A DNA stretch of 62,943 nt from Amoebophrya sp. AT5.2 (GCA_005223375.1 RXOD01003803.1:1-62943); one strand, 5' to 3'. Counted from the first letter of the stretch, positions 1 through 13,739 are shown. Translations and numbers: made by a program. Notes: a model not told the origin generated them from the sequence alone.

Positions 1-25
1 CCGCCCGGCGCTTCGCGCCGGGCGG
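1..25. repeat. Perfect GC-rich hairpin at window edge
   Basis: Positions 1-10 are the exact reverse complement of 16-25, leaving a 5-base loop cttcg. The stem is ten G/C pairs. It lies just beyond the splice donor at 99/98 of gene A, so it is inside an intron of that gene on the minus strand, or is part of an element cut by the window edge. No coding sense is visible. The symmetry is certain; its role is not known. Confidence 0.8.
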
Positions 26-99
26 TTCAGAGCGCCTTAATCGGCACTCGCCACCTAAGGCAATCCGCCACCCAAGGGAACCCATTACACAGTACTTAC

Positions 100-3000
100 C
101 ATCTGGTCCCGCCATACGAGGTTCGGTGGCCCTCCATCCCAACGAACCGCGCGTACACCTTGTCGCCCAAGTAGTCGAACCCCTCCGTGTCGATCACCGC
201 GTCGTAGCCGATGTCCAGCAGCTCGTCGTGCTTCACGCAGCTGAAGATGTCCGTGGCCTTCGGCGCGTTGATGCCGTAGATGCTCGCGTACCTGTTCACG
301 TCCTGGTTGATAAACAGGTACGAGTACGCCTCCGTGGGGCACTCCTCCAGGGTGGCGCGCTTTTGGTACACCAGCGTGTCGAGCAGGGCGACCTGGCGGT
401 AGGGGAACTTGTGCCGCTGGTAGTACTGCCCGGTTTTCGGCATCATTTCGTGGTTCCACTCCTTTTTGTTGCGGATGTACACCCGGTACGCGTCCAGCGG
501 CGCGTCCCACTGCCACGCTTCGGGGTGGGTCGACGGCTTCAGCGGCGCGAACGTGCTGTTGAACGCGTACCTTCGCGCCGACTTCACCACCCGGATGTCG
601 TCCACGGGAGCGAAAAGTACTTCCAACGTGTCCGCGTAGTTGCTCGCGATCTCCGCCTTCATCGCGTTCTCCACCTGGAGCGTATAGTTGCCCGACGCGA
701 GCGCCGACACCGCCTCCAGGAAGTACCGGGCGCGCACGAAGTAGGTGATGTCCCACTCGACCGTACCGTCGGGGTTCGTCGCCCGACTCAGATACGTAGC
801 GGCCTTCGTCACGTGCTGGGACGGCGTGCCCCCGTACGCATTCGTACTTGCGGAGGAAGACGAATCACTCGCGGCAGCAGCGAGCGCGCGGTGCCGATCA
901 TTTTCACCTTCACCGCCGAAAATGAGCTTCTCCGCCTGCGCGAGGCCTCCCGGGTGGTTCAGCACACTCGCGTACGGGTGCTCGTCGTTCCACTCGACCT
1001 GGAACCGGTGCTCGTCCCACTCGTCTTGCCCCCACGAGGTCGACGTCGTGGTAGAAGATGGACGAGTTTCCCCCGTTCTTCTCCTCGTCCTCCTTGTGCT
1101 GTGCCCGCCGCCACCTCCGTCCGCGGCATCTGTGTCGATCAGGTCTGTGGCGTACTGGCTCTTTCTTGCGATGTCCACCACGCTGACGAGCACGTCCGTG
1201 GCTTGCGTTCCCGGGATTACCTGGTTGATCACTTTCGCAAACATGCTCGTAAAATTTGCGTTGTTCTGCATTCCCAACGGCGTCACTGTCGTCGGATCGT
1301 AGCGGAAGGCAATCCGCAGCTTCAACTCCAAATGCCGTTGAATTTCCACCGCGTCGATTTCGACCAGCTCGTAAAACTTCTTCAGCTCGTCGTTGGCCTT
1401 AATGCGCCGGTCCAAAATGGATGAGAAGTAGGGCACAAAGTTCGCGTCGCCCATTGCGGTTTCCGCGGCGCCCGAGGCCAGATAGATCTCGACCGGAATC
1501 GCCATATCGAGCGTCGCGGTGGCACCGTATCCGCTGGACGTGGCAGCAGCTGCTCCCGAAGAAGAATTCGTTGCGTTCCCCGATGAAGCTGTTCCCCCCG
1601 CCGTTGCAGGAGCCGCCGCCAGTGCTCTTACCCGTCTTCTATCCGCGGTGATTGCGTCCGGGGCGTCCACGATATTGCGGAGCTGCACGTCGAACTTCGT
1701 GCAGCAGGTCTCGACGATGGGGGACTCGATCCCATCGTCCAGCACCTCAGCGAAGGTTTCGCGGATTACCGTCCGGAACTCCGCGTTGTTTGCGGTGTCC
1801 TTCACCGAAATGCCCTTCTGCGTTTCGAAGGTCGCGACCAGCATCATACCGACGTCCATATTCGGCTCCATGTGGTTCACGTCCACCACGGTGTAACCCT
1901 GCAGCGTTTCGGCGTACCGGTTGGCGATGCAGTTGTTCGTTTCCTCCGTGACGTAGACCATCTTCGCGAGCCGCTCCGGCATGCGCGCCGTCTCGTTCCC
2001 GATCATGAAGTGCTCATCGACCGCGTACACATAGCCCGCGCGGACGGCAAACGTCGCGACCAGGTACAGCTCCTTCGGGGAACGCGGCTCCCACTTTATG
2101 CGCGTGTCCTGGTATTCAGCCTCGCCGCTCGCGGGAACGTCCAGCGACTCGCCCCCGGCACCATCGTCGGATGATTCCGAAGAAGATTCCCCGCTACCCG
2201 CAAGCTTTCGAATCTCCATCGGTTGGCGTTGCATATTTTTGTGCTGCTGAAAATCCAGCTGCACTCCGTCAGGGGAGTCGGAGTCGGAGGAGGCCGCCGT
2301 TCTTCTCCGCCTGGATTCCGCGACGTCCGCGAAATGCAATGGAAGGACGATCGCGTGCGTCCCGGTGCCGCGCTCCACCGCTTTTTCGATGCCGCATTCC
2401 ATCACTTCCACAAACGCAGCGTTGCCGTCCAAATCCTTCCCCGTGACGCTTGGCGGGACGCGAAGGTGAAACTTCATCTCGTACTTGGTGTCGTAGTAAA
2501 ACCCGTCCACCGAAGTCAGCTTAAACTCGGTTGACCCCACGGAGGCGATGTCCGCGTTGATGCTGTGCTCGATGTGCTCGTTCAGGAGGGGGTCACACTC
2601 GATGTCGGTCCCAACGACAACCACACTATTCGTTTCGTCGCCGTCGATGCCGTTGGATTTCACGATGAACGTGATTTGGTACTGGACGAGACTGTTGATG
2701 TATTTGTAGGGTACGAAATTACATCTTTTGGGGACGACAGATGATGTGCGGCCCATCTACATTTCTTTACAATTACAACATCATCTATGCACTACCTCGA
2801 TCGAAGTTTGAGAATGAGAACAAAGTTCCAAGTTGTTTGTAGTAGTAACAAGTTTTAGTACCCCGTTCCCCCTGAAAGTGGCGCAAGCTGCGCCGTCGAT
2901 CGCGGCGCGGCCCCAGCTGCAGCTTCGTCCTCGTGCTCGCCAGCTGCGTCCACGACGACCTCCGCGTCCGAAGTCTTCCGCACGGCGCGATGCCCGCCCG

Positions 3001-6000
3001 AGGATCCTCCCGCCGGGTAACAGCCCGCTTCACTGCAGGCGGTGGGCACGTTCATCGATTCGAGGGAGTAGAAAACATAGTCCGTTGTCGGAATGTGCAG
3101 AGCGTTGCAAATCCCCGTTTTCAAACTCTCCAAGAATCCGGGTTCCTGACGAACGTGGGCCTCGCTCAAACCTTGATACTCCGGAACCTTCATGGTGAAG
3201 CGGACGGCCACGTAGCTGTCCGGTGGTGCCGGACGCAAGTCGGGGAACTGCTCCTCGAGCATGAGGACCTGAGATAGTACCGCACTGCGTGTAGTGATGC
3301 AGCACGGTGATGTAGTAGCAGCTGATGAAGCAGTACTAAAATTAACTTCCTTCGACGCGATAAAAAACCTGATGTATGGCAGTCTTCCAGTCTGAAAGCG
3401 AGGGCTGCAGGTCGATGTAGCTCTGCAATGACTTCTCGACGCCCGAGAAGTCGTGGTCCAGGTCAATCAGCTTCTGGTTCACTCGGGCAAACTGGTCCGC
3501 GTCCACGGTAAACTGAACCTCCACCTTGTTGTCGTCCAAAAACGCGCCTGCGTGCGCGTCCACGGCCAATCGTCGCTCAACATCATCCTCGTTACCGCGA
3601 TGGTCTTCCTCAGCGGCTGAAAACCCAAGCTCACCCTCCCCGTTTTGCTGCAGAGGACGAAGGTTCCGCCTGTAGTTGTAGTCCTTGCAAACGTTGGATT
3701 TTCCGGAGTACACCGTCACGTCCTCGACGTGGTTGATTTGGAGCAACGCGGGCGACGCCATGTCCAGGCTGCTGGCGAGAGCCCGCTTGAATGCGTCGAG
3801 TAAGGGGTAGTTGATCTTCTGCGTAAACTCGTTCTGGATTTCCAGTTCCTCGACGTTATGGTAGCCCGGGAACACCATCGCCAGCTTCAGCCGGAAATTG
3901 TGGTCCGTCTCCACGGAGAGCCAGTTAACAGTGGCGCCACCGCCGGAGGATGCCGCCGGCGCGCCGCCGAGCTCACGGGCAGGAGATGAAGATTCATCGG
4001 CGGCTGCGGTCGCTTTCGCTTCTCCCCAAGCATCCGCCCCTTCCTCCGTTGTTTTCCCCTCCCGCCGCCTCTCCGCCCTCACAGCTGACCGATGTCCGCC
4101 GCCCCGCCCCGCTCCAATTCCCATTTCCTTGACGTAGTAAACCGAGGTCAGTTCCGCCGAATTTTTGAACTCTTCATTCAAGTATTTTTGGAACAGAGCG
4201 GCGTGTGCCGCGTCGCCGTACGACGACGGATCCCGAATTCCGCCAATCGCGAGCAGCTCCATGTCGATGCGAATGTTCGTCCAGTCGCGCGTCGTGCCGG
4301 CAGGGTAGAGCTTCAGCTCTCCCTCCAGGTTGAAGTACTCTGAGCCCGAATCCACGTTCACGAGCCCAGTAACCGTCTGCTGCTGCGCCACCGTCTGCCC
4401 CCCATTTGCGGAAGGCACGGCGGGCGCAAGCGTGACGGTGGACGTAGAGGAGGAGGAACTCGAAGCGGAAGCTGCACCGAGCTTGCGGTGGCCCCCGCCC
4501 GATTTTTCGAAGATGCTGTTGAAGACCACGCCCGTGTAGCCGACGTCCAACGCCTTCGCAAAGGCTTTCCGCACCGCCGGCTGGAAAGCTGCGCTGCTCC
4601 CCAGTTTCGTGATGTCGGTAATGGAAGACGGCGTGCGCAGCTTGCCGACGTCGATGTGAAACGTGCGGGAATTTGACGCGCCAAATTTCAGAACCTGCGC
4701 CACGTGGTAGGTCGCGCCGAGAGCCTCGTTGATGTCCTTCTGCATTTTGGAGCGCGTCTTGGTCTGCTCCAGATAGTGGTTGATATCGGTGTAGTAGCCG
4801 TACGGGATCCAGAGCTGCGCCTCCACGTACGTAATGGCCGAGTGGGATGAAGACGAGCCGTAGGAAGATGTGCTGTTTGCAGCCCCGGAAGATGCGCTGG
4901 ACGTTGCGGCCAGCCCTCTACTGCTTTTTCGTTGTGTGGACGATGGGGAGCGGCCTCTCATCTCGCGTTCGCCAGTTGCCACAACCTCCTCAAACGCGGC
5001 GTCGTCGTCGCCAACAGCATCACGATGTGGAAGGCGACCGTCGACATCGATATCGAGATCCTCGAGCTCTTCTCCCGACGAGTAAACCTTCGACAGCTCC
5101 AAACTCCGCACCAGGCTCCCCAATTGCCGGTGGCTTGCTGCGGTGGCGACCGTCCCCACGCCGCCCGTCGGCGCCCCAAATTTGTGAATCACCGCGTCCA
5201 CGGCCGGCACGTGCAGCGCCGTTTCCAGACCGTTTACGATGCCCTCCCGCAAGTTCAGATTGTTCGCCATGGACGCCATTGTCGCGCCGGCCGGGAGTCC
5301 GTCGAATGCCAGCAGCATCGTGTAGTGCGCGTAGCTCTTGTAGTGCGTTTCCGTGAAGTTGTGCGTCTGGTTGTACTCCGTCAGCTTGGTTTCGTCGTTC
5401 ATCTTTTTCGTGAGCTTCGACAACAGCTCGTAGCCGTTCAGATAGTTCATGTAGCTGATGAACGACGCGGCTTGGGGGCTGTGAATGCTGAAGGACGCGT
5501 CGACGTGGTACAGTTCGGTGGTGAGCCAGCTCAGGTCCGGGTACAGCGAGCGCCAGTAGAGCAGCTCGTACCGCGGGTCGTGCGGGCAGGGAAACGTGTC
5601 GGCGCGGCCCATGCCCAGGCCCGCGGCGGACTGCTCGCACCAGAGCTTGTCGTGCACGCACCACCGGTTCGTCGTGGCAACGGTGGGCAACTGCGGCGGC
5701 CCGCTGCAGCCCATGCCGGGTTCCCCGCCGCTGCAGCCCTGCATGTTGGTACAGTTGTAGCCCTTCGCGGCGTCCACCCACTCCCAGTTCGCGGCGCACT
5801 TGCACTGCAGCGCCACCGCCGCGGCGTCCTGCACGTACTGGAGTTTCAGGTCGGCCCGCAGCGCGATGCTGCCCGCGTCGCCCTTCTGCATGCCGGACTC
5901 GTACACGGCTTCCTCCATCTTGGACTGGATGATAGTGGGCACGCTGCCCTCGCCCTTCGGACCCGTGAATTCGAAGGACAGCATCGCGATCACGTCCCCG

Positions 6001-9000
6001 TACACATAGTCGCCGTCGAAGCCCAGGAAAGTGTAGGTGTCGTTGTAGGGCGGAGCACTAAAAACGGCCTGGATGCCCTTGGTGAACCCAGCAGAAAATT
6101 TTCCGTTCGAAGTCATCGCGAGCGCGCGCCCCACGTACTGGCCGGGAACCGTGAAATCGAGACCCAGGGTGAGGTTCACGCCGGTCGTTGGGTACGAGGT
6201 CGTGGAGGAGGCAGTAGAGCTGGAACTGGTAGTCGCGGCGGCTCCGAGACCGCGCAGCGGGATGGCGCCCGGCGCAGCGAAGCCGCCGTCGGAGTCGGAA
6301 TTATGCAACATCTTCATCTGCGATGCTTGGAAATTTTCCATGTCAAGATCAAACGAGGACTCGCCCGCGGCCAGCATCCGCTCCCGGTGCGCAGCTGCCG
6401 AGGACGTGGTCGGCCTGTCGTAGATCTTGTAGATCGAGAGGTAGCCCGCGCCCTCGCTCGACATCTTCAGCCCCTCTTTCAGCGCCGCCGGTACCGCGTA
6501 CGTCCGGAATAGGTGCGAGGCCCCGTCCAAAATCTTCGCCGTGGTGTTTTCGGGCGCGTTGATCTTGAAAAACATCGTGAAGTCGCGCGCCACCCGCGAC
6601 CCGGCCATGGTGGCGAGGAAGTGCGTGTTCGGCAGGTACTTGTTCAGCATCTTCGTCATCGTCTTGTCGAACTTGATGTCGCTCATGGTGTTTTCCACGA
6701 CCTCCGCCACAGTTGCCCCCACCATGAACGCGACGTCCAGTGCCACCATGTGCGAGTTGGCCGGAATCATGCCACCGTACGCGTACGGCTCGGCCGCGCC
6801 CGTGCAGTACGTGGAACTGTACGAGGACGTCCCGTTCGTTCCGGTTGTTGATGAAGAACCTGCGGCCGCGCCGAGCTGCCGCTGCCTCTGCCGACGTCGT
6901 CGTGTGATGTCTGCGGTTCCCAGCGGGTCCGCCGCTAGCGCCGCGGCAACGGAGGAATCCTCGACTGCCGTCACCAGAAAATAGTCCCCCTGAGCAGTGT
7001 CAATATTAAGTAAATTCGTCCTCCAAGGCGTGCTCAACCCAGCCGATGAACGTCGCGTTCTCCGCGAGCGTCGCTGCTCTATCCGCGCATGGGGCGTAGA
7101 TGTGGAGGCGAACTCTCAGCTTTTCATCGCCCGTCAGAGTGTTGATTTTTTTCAGGCCGTAATTGCCCGTGGAAAAGTCCACGTCCGCGAATTCGGTTGT
7201 CGCATTGATGTAGGAGGTCAGTTTCGTCACCAATTTCGGGAAGGTCTCGTATGGCTTCCGCACGGCCTTCTCGGCGTAACGGGTGGGATTGAGGCCCTTT
7301 ACCTGGAAGTCGATCTCGAGGGTGAGGGTGGAATAAGAGCTGGCCGCACCGGCGGCAGCCCCGAGGGCGCGGGTCGAGGATGACGAGGCACTACTAGGCG
7401 TTACCTCCAACCCTGCAGACGCGTCGAATTCGGTCACCAATGGAATGCCCCCGGGGTCCCCGTCGCCTTCAAGCAGGGCCCGCGCTTGGTGCTCCTCCTC
7501 ACTCACGCTCTGCCGAATTCCTGCGAGGTATGCGTTGTTCGCCATGGACGTGGCTTTGCTGAGATGTGGGCGTGGGTCGCGCGACATCAACATCATCGAG
7601 TCGCCGCTTATTTCGTCAGAGGAATACAGCAAATCGCCGCTGTCCAGAGCGCCGTCGACTACATCCAACTCGTCTACTCCCGCGACCACCCCAGAGCCGC
7701 CTTCCGTCAGCCTCCTGCGGTGGATTCCGCTGCTTCGGATCACACCATTCCGGATGTCATTCATGTAAACATCCGAGGAGGTGATGCCGAAGGTCGAGGC
7801 GAGACCCGATTTCAGCGCCGACACGAAGGTCGCGTTTGCCGCTAATGCGGACGCCGTGAACCCAGTGTCGTAATTTTCCACACCATTCAACGAAACTGAC
7901 AGCATGTAGTTGCCCAGCGGATCGCGGTTCACGTCGTGGACCGCAGATACGTTGTAATCAGCCGTGTTCCACTCGCTGTTGATTTTGCTCACCATCGCCG
8001 CCTCGAAGCCACCCGTGCCAATCGCCGTGTTCGCCTTCCGCACCTTCAAACCCACAACCGTGAAATCGTATTCGAGGAACAGCCCGCTGGCGGTGACAGG
8101 AGCTGCTGCGCCGAGGTTGCGGCGGGATCGTGGTCCCGCAGAAGCTTTAGGCGGTGGAATGGTGGCAGGCGGAGGCAGACCGAGGCTGCCAGTGTGGTCT
8201 GGCGGAAGAAGGGCTGCGCTCAATGACCGCGTTTGATCCGCGTCGGGGGGCTCCCTTGCTGTCGATGGCGGTATCGTTGCCGGTGGGGGCAGCCCCAGGC
8301 TGCCGGTGTGGTCGGCGGGAAAAGTCCACAACTGTCTCTTCGCATCTGCTTCCGCCCCCGCCATGTCAATAGGAACTCCTGCTGGTACATCATCACTTTC
8401 ACTGCCCACCACCTCTTGCAGCCGCCTCCCAGAATACCCGTTCGGGTCGTCGATGACGGTGCCGAAGGCTGTGAAGTCGGCGTCCACCAGGTCAAAGATG
8501 TTTTTAACTGCGGCCTTGCAGGCGGCTACAAGCGCTGCGTTCCCTGCCAGCGTTGTGACCCCTGTTGGGACGTTCGCGATGAACCGCAGCCGAAACGTCT
8601 GCGGAGCGTACGTGCACCCGCCGCTGCAGGCAGTTGTTGGTGTGAACGTGTGGATCGTGAACACTCCGCCGACCAGCGCGAGCTCGCGACCACGCTGGCG
8701 ACTAAAGCTCGTCCGGACCGCGCGCGAGGGCGCAAGCGACGAGGTGTAAAGAGTGCCGTCGGATGACATGGCCACGCTACCGTCGTTCATGTTGTACCTT
8801 TCAGCCAGTGCGGCTGGCCCATCCGCCGCATCTTCGCCGAACGGGGAATCAACGCTCTGAAGCCAAGATCGCGCGACGTCGCGCTCGTCGTAGTCGTCTT
8901 CGAATTCCGCTTCGCGAACTGCGATCAGCGATCGGCGAAACGTTTCCGCCTCCCGCTCGACTCGCGCCTGATTCTCGGTCAGCATGCGAACCGCCCGCTT

Positions 9001-11456
9001 CTCGACGAGCTCCTGCGCCCGAGTTTTTGTGTTCCGTCTAAACTTGTTCCGTGGAGGCGCCGACTCTTGTCCTCGTTGCGCTTGTTCTACTTCCCGCATT
9101 ACGGGGGTTTTTCTGCTGTCTTCTTTCTTCGCGTCGCGTGGCTCGTCGGCGGGCGTAGTAGCATGCGCCAGTTTCCGCGAGGAAGTAAGCTTTTCGATCG
9201 CGTCTTCGCCGCCACGGCGTACGCCTGCCACATTGTACGGCTTCTGTCTTTCCGAAGCCATGTCTGCCACGCCGGCACTTGCTAAGGTCGCTGCGTGCTC
9301 TCCGGGTCCAACACTACCGCCTCCGACCCCGCCGCGGTGGTGCGAAGACCGTGCGAAGCCCTCTTCGCTCGTCAGCTCCCTTTCGCTACCGACCGGACCC
9401 CCCATGAGTTGCCTAAAATTTTCCCCCATTCCCGCAAGCGTGTCTGCGAACCACAGCCGGGCCTGCGTCGATACCTGCGAAAGATGATCTTGGAACGCGT
9501 CGGCCAACCGCCGACGCTCGCCCGGAGACAGAGTCTTTGCCAGCGATAACCGCCGCAACCGTCCGTGCACTTCATCCGGTTTCCAGGTGTGCTCAATCTG
9601 CTCTAACGAAACGCCAAATTCGCGGGCGAGATTCCGCGGGAAGCCTTTGCGCCGAAGAAACTGCCTCAAAGAGTACAGCTCGTTGTGGTACGCAACGTCC
9701 TGAGCATACGTACGAAACAAACGACGAGGCTCCCCTTCGGAAAATCTTCTCGACCGCGAGCTCGATGAAGACGTATCATCATCACGCTCACCCCCACGCG
9801 AGGATGGCGCTGACCACTTTGACTTTCGTTTCACTGCTGGAATCGGGAGATCTTCCAGTTCGTGCGACGCTCCTGCCGGGCCCGGCGCAGATCCGCGGTA
9901 TATTTCCACTTTGGTGTCCGTCCTCTGCCTCTGCCGCATATCACGTCGCCCTAGCTGACGCCGCTCTCGTCTCAATCCACTGTCGCTGAGCTCCGGAGGA
10001 TTATCGTAGTAGGATTTCACGTGTTCCGCTTCAAAATTGTCCAGGTCACCCGGGTCATAACCCTTTTCGCGCATGCGATCCACCAGCCCGCCTTCCAACG
10101 CGAAATTGCTAAAGTGCGCGATTTTGCTTTCCTGCTCGTTCTGGCAATCGTACAGGTTCCAGACGTGGTCGTGGAGGTCTTTTCCGACCGTCGTCGGATT
10201 TTGGTACTCCAGCTTCAGCGTCGTTAGCTTGTCCAAAGTCGTCGCAAAGTCGTCGCCCGTCACCTCGCCCATGAGCTGGCGCTTTCGGAGCTTGTCCAAC
10301 TCTGTCGCGATCTCCGCGTCGCGGAGCTTTTCCTCTGCTCGTTTTCGCTCTACTTCATCCGCGCGGAACGGATCCTCTACCCTTGCGGGCGCATCTACTT
10401 TGCTATTCGATGAAGCAGAGGGGGAAGTTGCAGCTGTTCTCCGTCTCTCCTCCCCTGCGCTTGCGAAAAACACTTCGCCCTTGCTCGTTTTTCCTAGGTC
10501 CTCAAAGTACCGCGGATCACACCAATACACCGGGCCCGTCGCCTGCAGCAGCTTGTTCTTCTGCTCAAAATTTAGAATGAACTCGTACAGGTCGCTCATC
10601 CCGGCGACTTGCTCCATGGATTCGGGGTCTAGGTCGAAGTGGTCCGCGAGGTAGGAGTGCACGAAGCCGACTTCTTCCGTAGGATAAAACTGGTACAGGG
10701 CCAGCAAGAAGGAGATGAAATAGATGAAGTAGTTGATGATCTTGATCATCACCTTGAACAAATCAATCTCGAGGTTGAGACGCTCGAGAAGCAGGGCGCG
10801 CGAAAGACAGAGCTTCTCGTCCTTGACCGCGACGAACAGCTCGGAAGCGTCGAGTTGTCCGTCGCCATCTTTATCGTACTCCGCCCAGTCAGCTGTTTAT
10901 TTGTGAATTTGGTAGTGTGCATGACTGCTACATCTTTTGATTTCGAATTTTTCCGCTCCCAGGACCTGTCCGAGGAACCCCCGCTCATGTTCGAATTGTT
11001 TTTCGTTGCGCCCTACCTATTGACCCATCTAGTTCATATCAATCTATGAGGACCAAGACCATCCTCTTCGTCCGCGCCGTTGATTGACGAGACGTGTCCT
11101 AGTCGTCCCAGCCCGTTCGCCGTTTTATTGCGAAAGTGCTCGGCCCCGTCCGCCTGGGCAGCGCGCTCCTCGGGGCTCAGATCGCCGTTCTCCACTTGAT
11201 CGGGGTCGCCGGACGTCGGCGACGACGTGCCTCTTCGATGCAAGACGAATCTTTTCGCGAAGTCAGTCTGGTACTGAAACTTCTTTGGGAACCAGCTCGC
11301 GAGGCCCCTGAGCGGCTGCGAGGACGCGTTGTGCTGGGGGCTCCCGGAGCCGCCCGACTGGTGATCCGCGAAGCCACTCGCGTGATGGTGGTAGTGGTGC
11401 TGGTGCCCGCGCGGCGACGCTGCCGCTGCGGCGACGCTGCCGCCCGATACAACCAT
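100..11456 (-). CDS. Giant EF-hand, membrane-anchored multi-repeat protein (gene A, 3' end missing)
   Basis: Exons by phase: 11456-11060, 10892-7012, 6989-3357, 3268-2862, 2691-100; a donor (gtaagt) at 99 leads out of the window. Start is the ATG at 11456. Exon 1 is low complexity (His, Ser, Gly). Exon 2 opens with a canonical EF-hand loop (DKDGDGQLDASE), then a hydrophobic helix of about 20 residues (NYFIYFISFLLALYQFY), then a conserved-looking stretch ending near a WCDP motif, then about 450 charged disordered residues. From there about a dozen alpha/beta units of 100-150 residues follow, each with an F-x-V strand, a helix with an (A/G)NA-x-F motif and a final D-V-x-V strand. Linkers often carry RRL or R-x-LG and runs of Ser. 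A Cys-rich EGF-like patch sits near 5600-5800. Over 3600 residues are in view. Probably a calcium-responsive surface or secreted protein; an N-terminal likeness to polycystins is only suggestive. The two longest exons meet with a frame change near 7010. Confidence 0.75.
8140..8335 (-). repeat. Internal tandem duplication in gene A
   Basis: Within exon 2 of gene A the peptide DHTGSLGLPPPATIPP occurs twice, about 35 residues apart. The plus-strand DNA around 8155-8210 and 8262-8320 is correspondingly similar (gcagaccgaggctgcc versus gcagccccaggctgcc). It lies in a proline-rich linker between two alpha/beta units. This looks like a recent unequal duplication of about 105 bases that stays in frame. 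Confidence 0.7.
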
Positions 11457-13739
11457 AACGCTGTCGGACGAGCTCTAGGTCAGGGCGTCGGGATTGATGT
11501 TCAGCGTGCTATCCCATCCGTATATTTTTCGTCCGTAGCTGCAGCTGCCACCCGTGTTTCTTGTTCGTAAACGTCGAACAAGGAAGTAAATAAAAATTAC
11601 ATAGTCAGTGTTCTTCGTCCTGGAAAATCAATCAAGCGTAACGGGCCGAAAACGACGATCCCGATCCAACATCAAGACGACCGCATGCGGCTCCTCGCCT
11701 TCCTCTTCACCGCGCGGGACTTGTTGTTGGATCCAACCGGCATGTCGCAGCTCTTCCGCTTGTTGTTCTCACGAAGACGATGAAGGCGCTCGCGCTGTGA
11801 TGAGATGCAGAACGGAAAAGAAAACGAGACTCGTCATGAGATGAAGAGCAGATTCTCTTCTAGAGAAGACGCGACCAGCTGAAGCTTATGATGTCACATC
11901 CAAAGACAAAACCATAGTTAGGAGTTTGCTCGTCACTTCGCGCCACACTCATATGTATTCGTTATATCATTGGTGCTTTTTAAGGCTTGCCTGATCTTTG
12001 CATTAGAACAAGTAAGTACTACGCTAGAGCCATAAATATCCTTCTTATTCCCGTTTGGTTTTATTCTGCCTTGTCAATGTCATCTCATTCCATTGGTTCT
12101 CTCTCGCCTCGTGGTTAAGTCCCTCAGTGTCAGTGCGCATTTTCTGTTGCTGCTCTTCTACTTTCTTGAGTGAGCGATGAATTACACAAAGTCAAAGGTT
12201 CTCTCAGTCTATTATATTCACCGCGGTACTTATTACCTTGGAACATGGGAGTTCTACCGAGAGTTCGCCGCGTGCTCGGTCACTGCAGCTTCACCCGTTT
12301 TTACTATCTTGGGATGTGACTTTCTCCTACGCCATCGGATTTCGGAGAAGTGAAGAACTGGAGCGCATCACTCAACCAAACCAACCAACCAACCATTCAA
12401 ATTCCTTCCCCCTTGCTAGTATATAAGTTTCAGACCATGAGCATGAGTGAACGATGGATTACAGCACTGACTCCCCTATGAAAAGAACAGGTCGACTCCC
12501 TCGGGCATCATCATTGCGCAAGTGTAGGTTAGCCACAACTGCAGATGATGGCGCTAGTAACTGCGCACCTTCTTTCGTTTCTTTTCGCTCTCCTCCAGTT
12601 CATGTTCAGGGTAAGTGCGTGTTAAATTTTGTCTGTGGGGGAAGAATCTTCTGGCTCGTCTACTTCCCTGTACGCAGCTTCTGTTCATCACCACGCACGA
12701 GCACGGACTAGTACTCGGGCAGGGATTGCATCCTCGACGCATGTCTTCACGCATCCAAGCCCAAGGGGTGGACCGTTATAAAGCGCGATTGAATGCCACT
12801 GAAAGAATCGAGGGTCGGCACAGAGTAGGGAACCATGGGACATCACAGGATAAACGGGCCGACGGGTGAGCGTATTTCCGTTTCCTTCGCGGCATGAGCC
12901 ATGAGGTATGTTGGGTTTAAAAACAATGACTTCATTGGGGTTGATTCTGGGTCGGTAAACGTAAAAAAAATGTGTAAGAAGGGTAGAGAAAGTAGCAAGA
13001 GCAACCTTTCGAGCAAACGCTCATGAGTGACCTGACTGCAACATACATCTGTCTCAGGCTTTCTTCGAAAATGAAAAAAAGTATAGGCACGATCCATCGA
13101 TCCCAGCTTGATCAGCATGATTGTTAAGTGAAAAAAAACTCTAGTTCTGGTGACTTGTGTTTGCATTACAGCATTGCTGCTTCGCGGGCATCGCCCCGTT
13201 TGTGCACCCGCGGGGAAAAGGTATCATACAGGTTTCTTTGCAACAACAGACGTAGAGTACATGGTTTGGCCCTCCCTAGCAAAATGTTATTGACCACCTA
13301 CTTCGCAATTTTTTTCGAGATTCATGCGTGAAAAAATTGAACGACTTTCCACGTCTACAGATTCCATCCCCTTCGAGTTCGACTTCGGGAAGTATTTAAA
13401 TTTATGTTGTACTAGCAGTAAGCAGTTCTAGTTCGCAACTAGAATTAGACGCAGGTCTACGAAGATTCGTTCCTTTCTTTGTCTTCGTGAGCTTTCCTCG
13501 CAGGAGCAAATCTAAATCAAACGAGTATATGCGACTTTGGCTGCGCATGACAGTATTTCTACGGAGCTTTTCGCCGCTTCTTCCCGAACGGCCTGGGTCT
13601 TGCAGCAGTCTATACAAGCGTGTGAACAGAAGTAAACCAAAAAAGTGATGCAGATAAAGATGACAAAGAAACTACAGGTACACGAAGAACTTCAGGACCA
13701 CTTCATCAACTCGATTTCGATATGCCTTTCTCTACTTTC
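11457..13739. other. Intergenic region between genes A and B
   Basis: About 2.3 kb without a convincing gene on either strand. Open frames are short, AT-rich and resemble no family. It holds a CCAA-type simple repeat near 12373-12396 and A/T runs near 12963 and 13074. It should contain the promoter of gene A and the 3' untranslated region of gene B; I see no recognisable element for either. Confidence 0.6.

Noticed and set aside
4932..6512. 526-codon open frame on the plus strand, antisense to gene A
   Set aside because: Arg/Val/His-rich composition typical of the reverse strand of GC-rich exons; no domain, and the minus strand carries the recurring repeat units.
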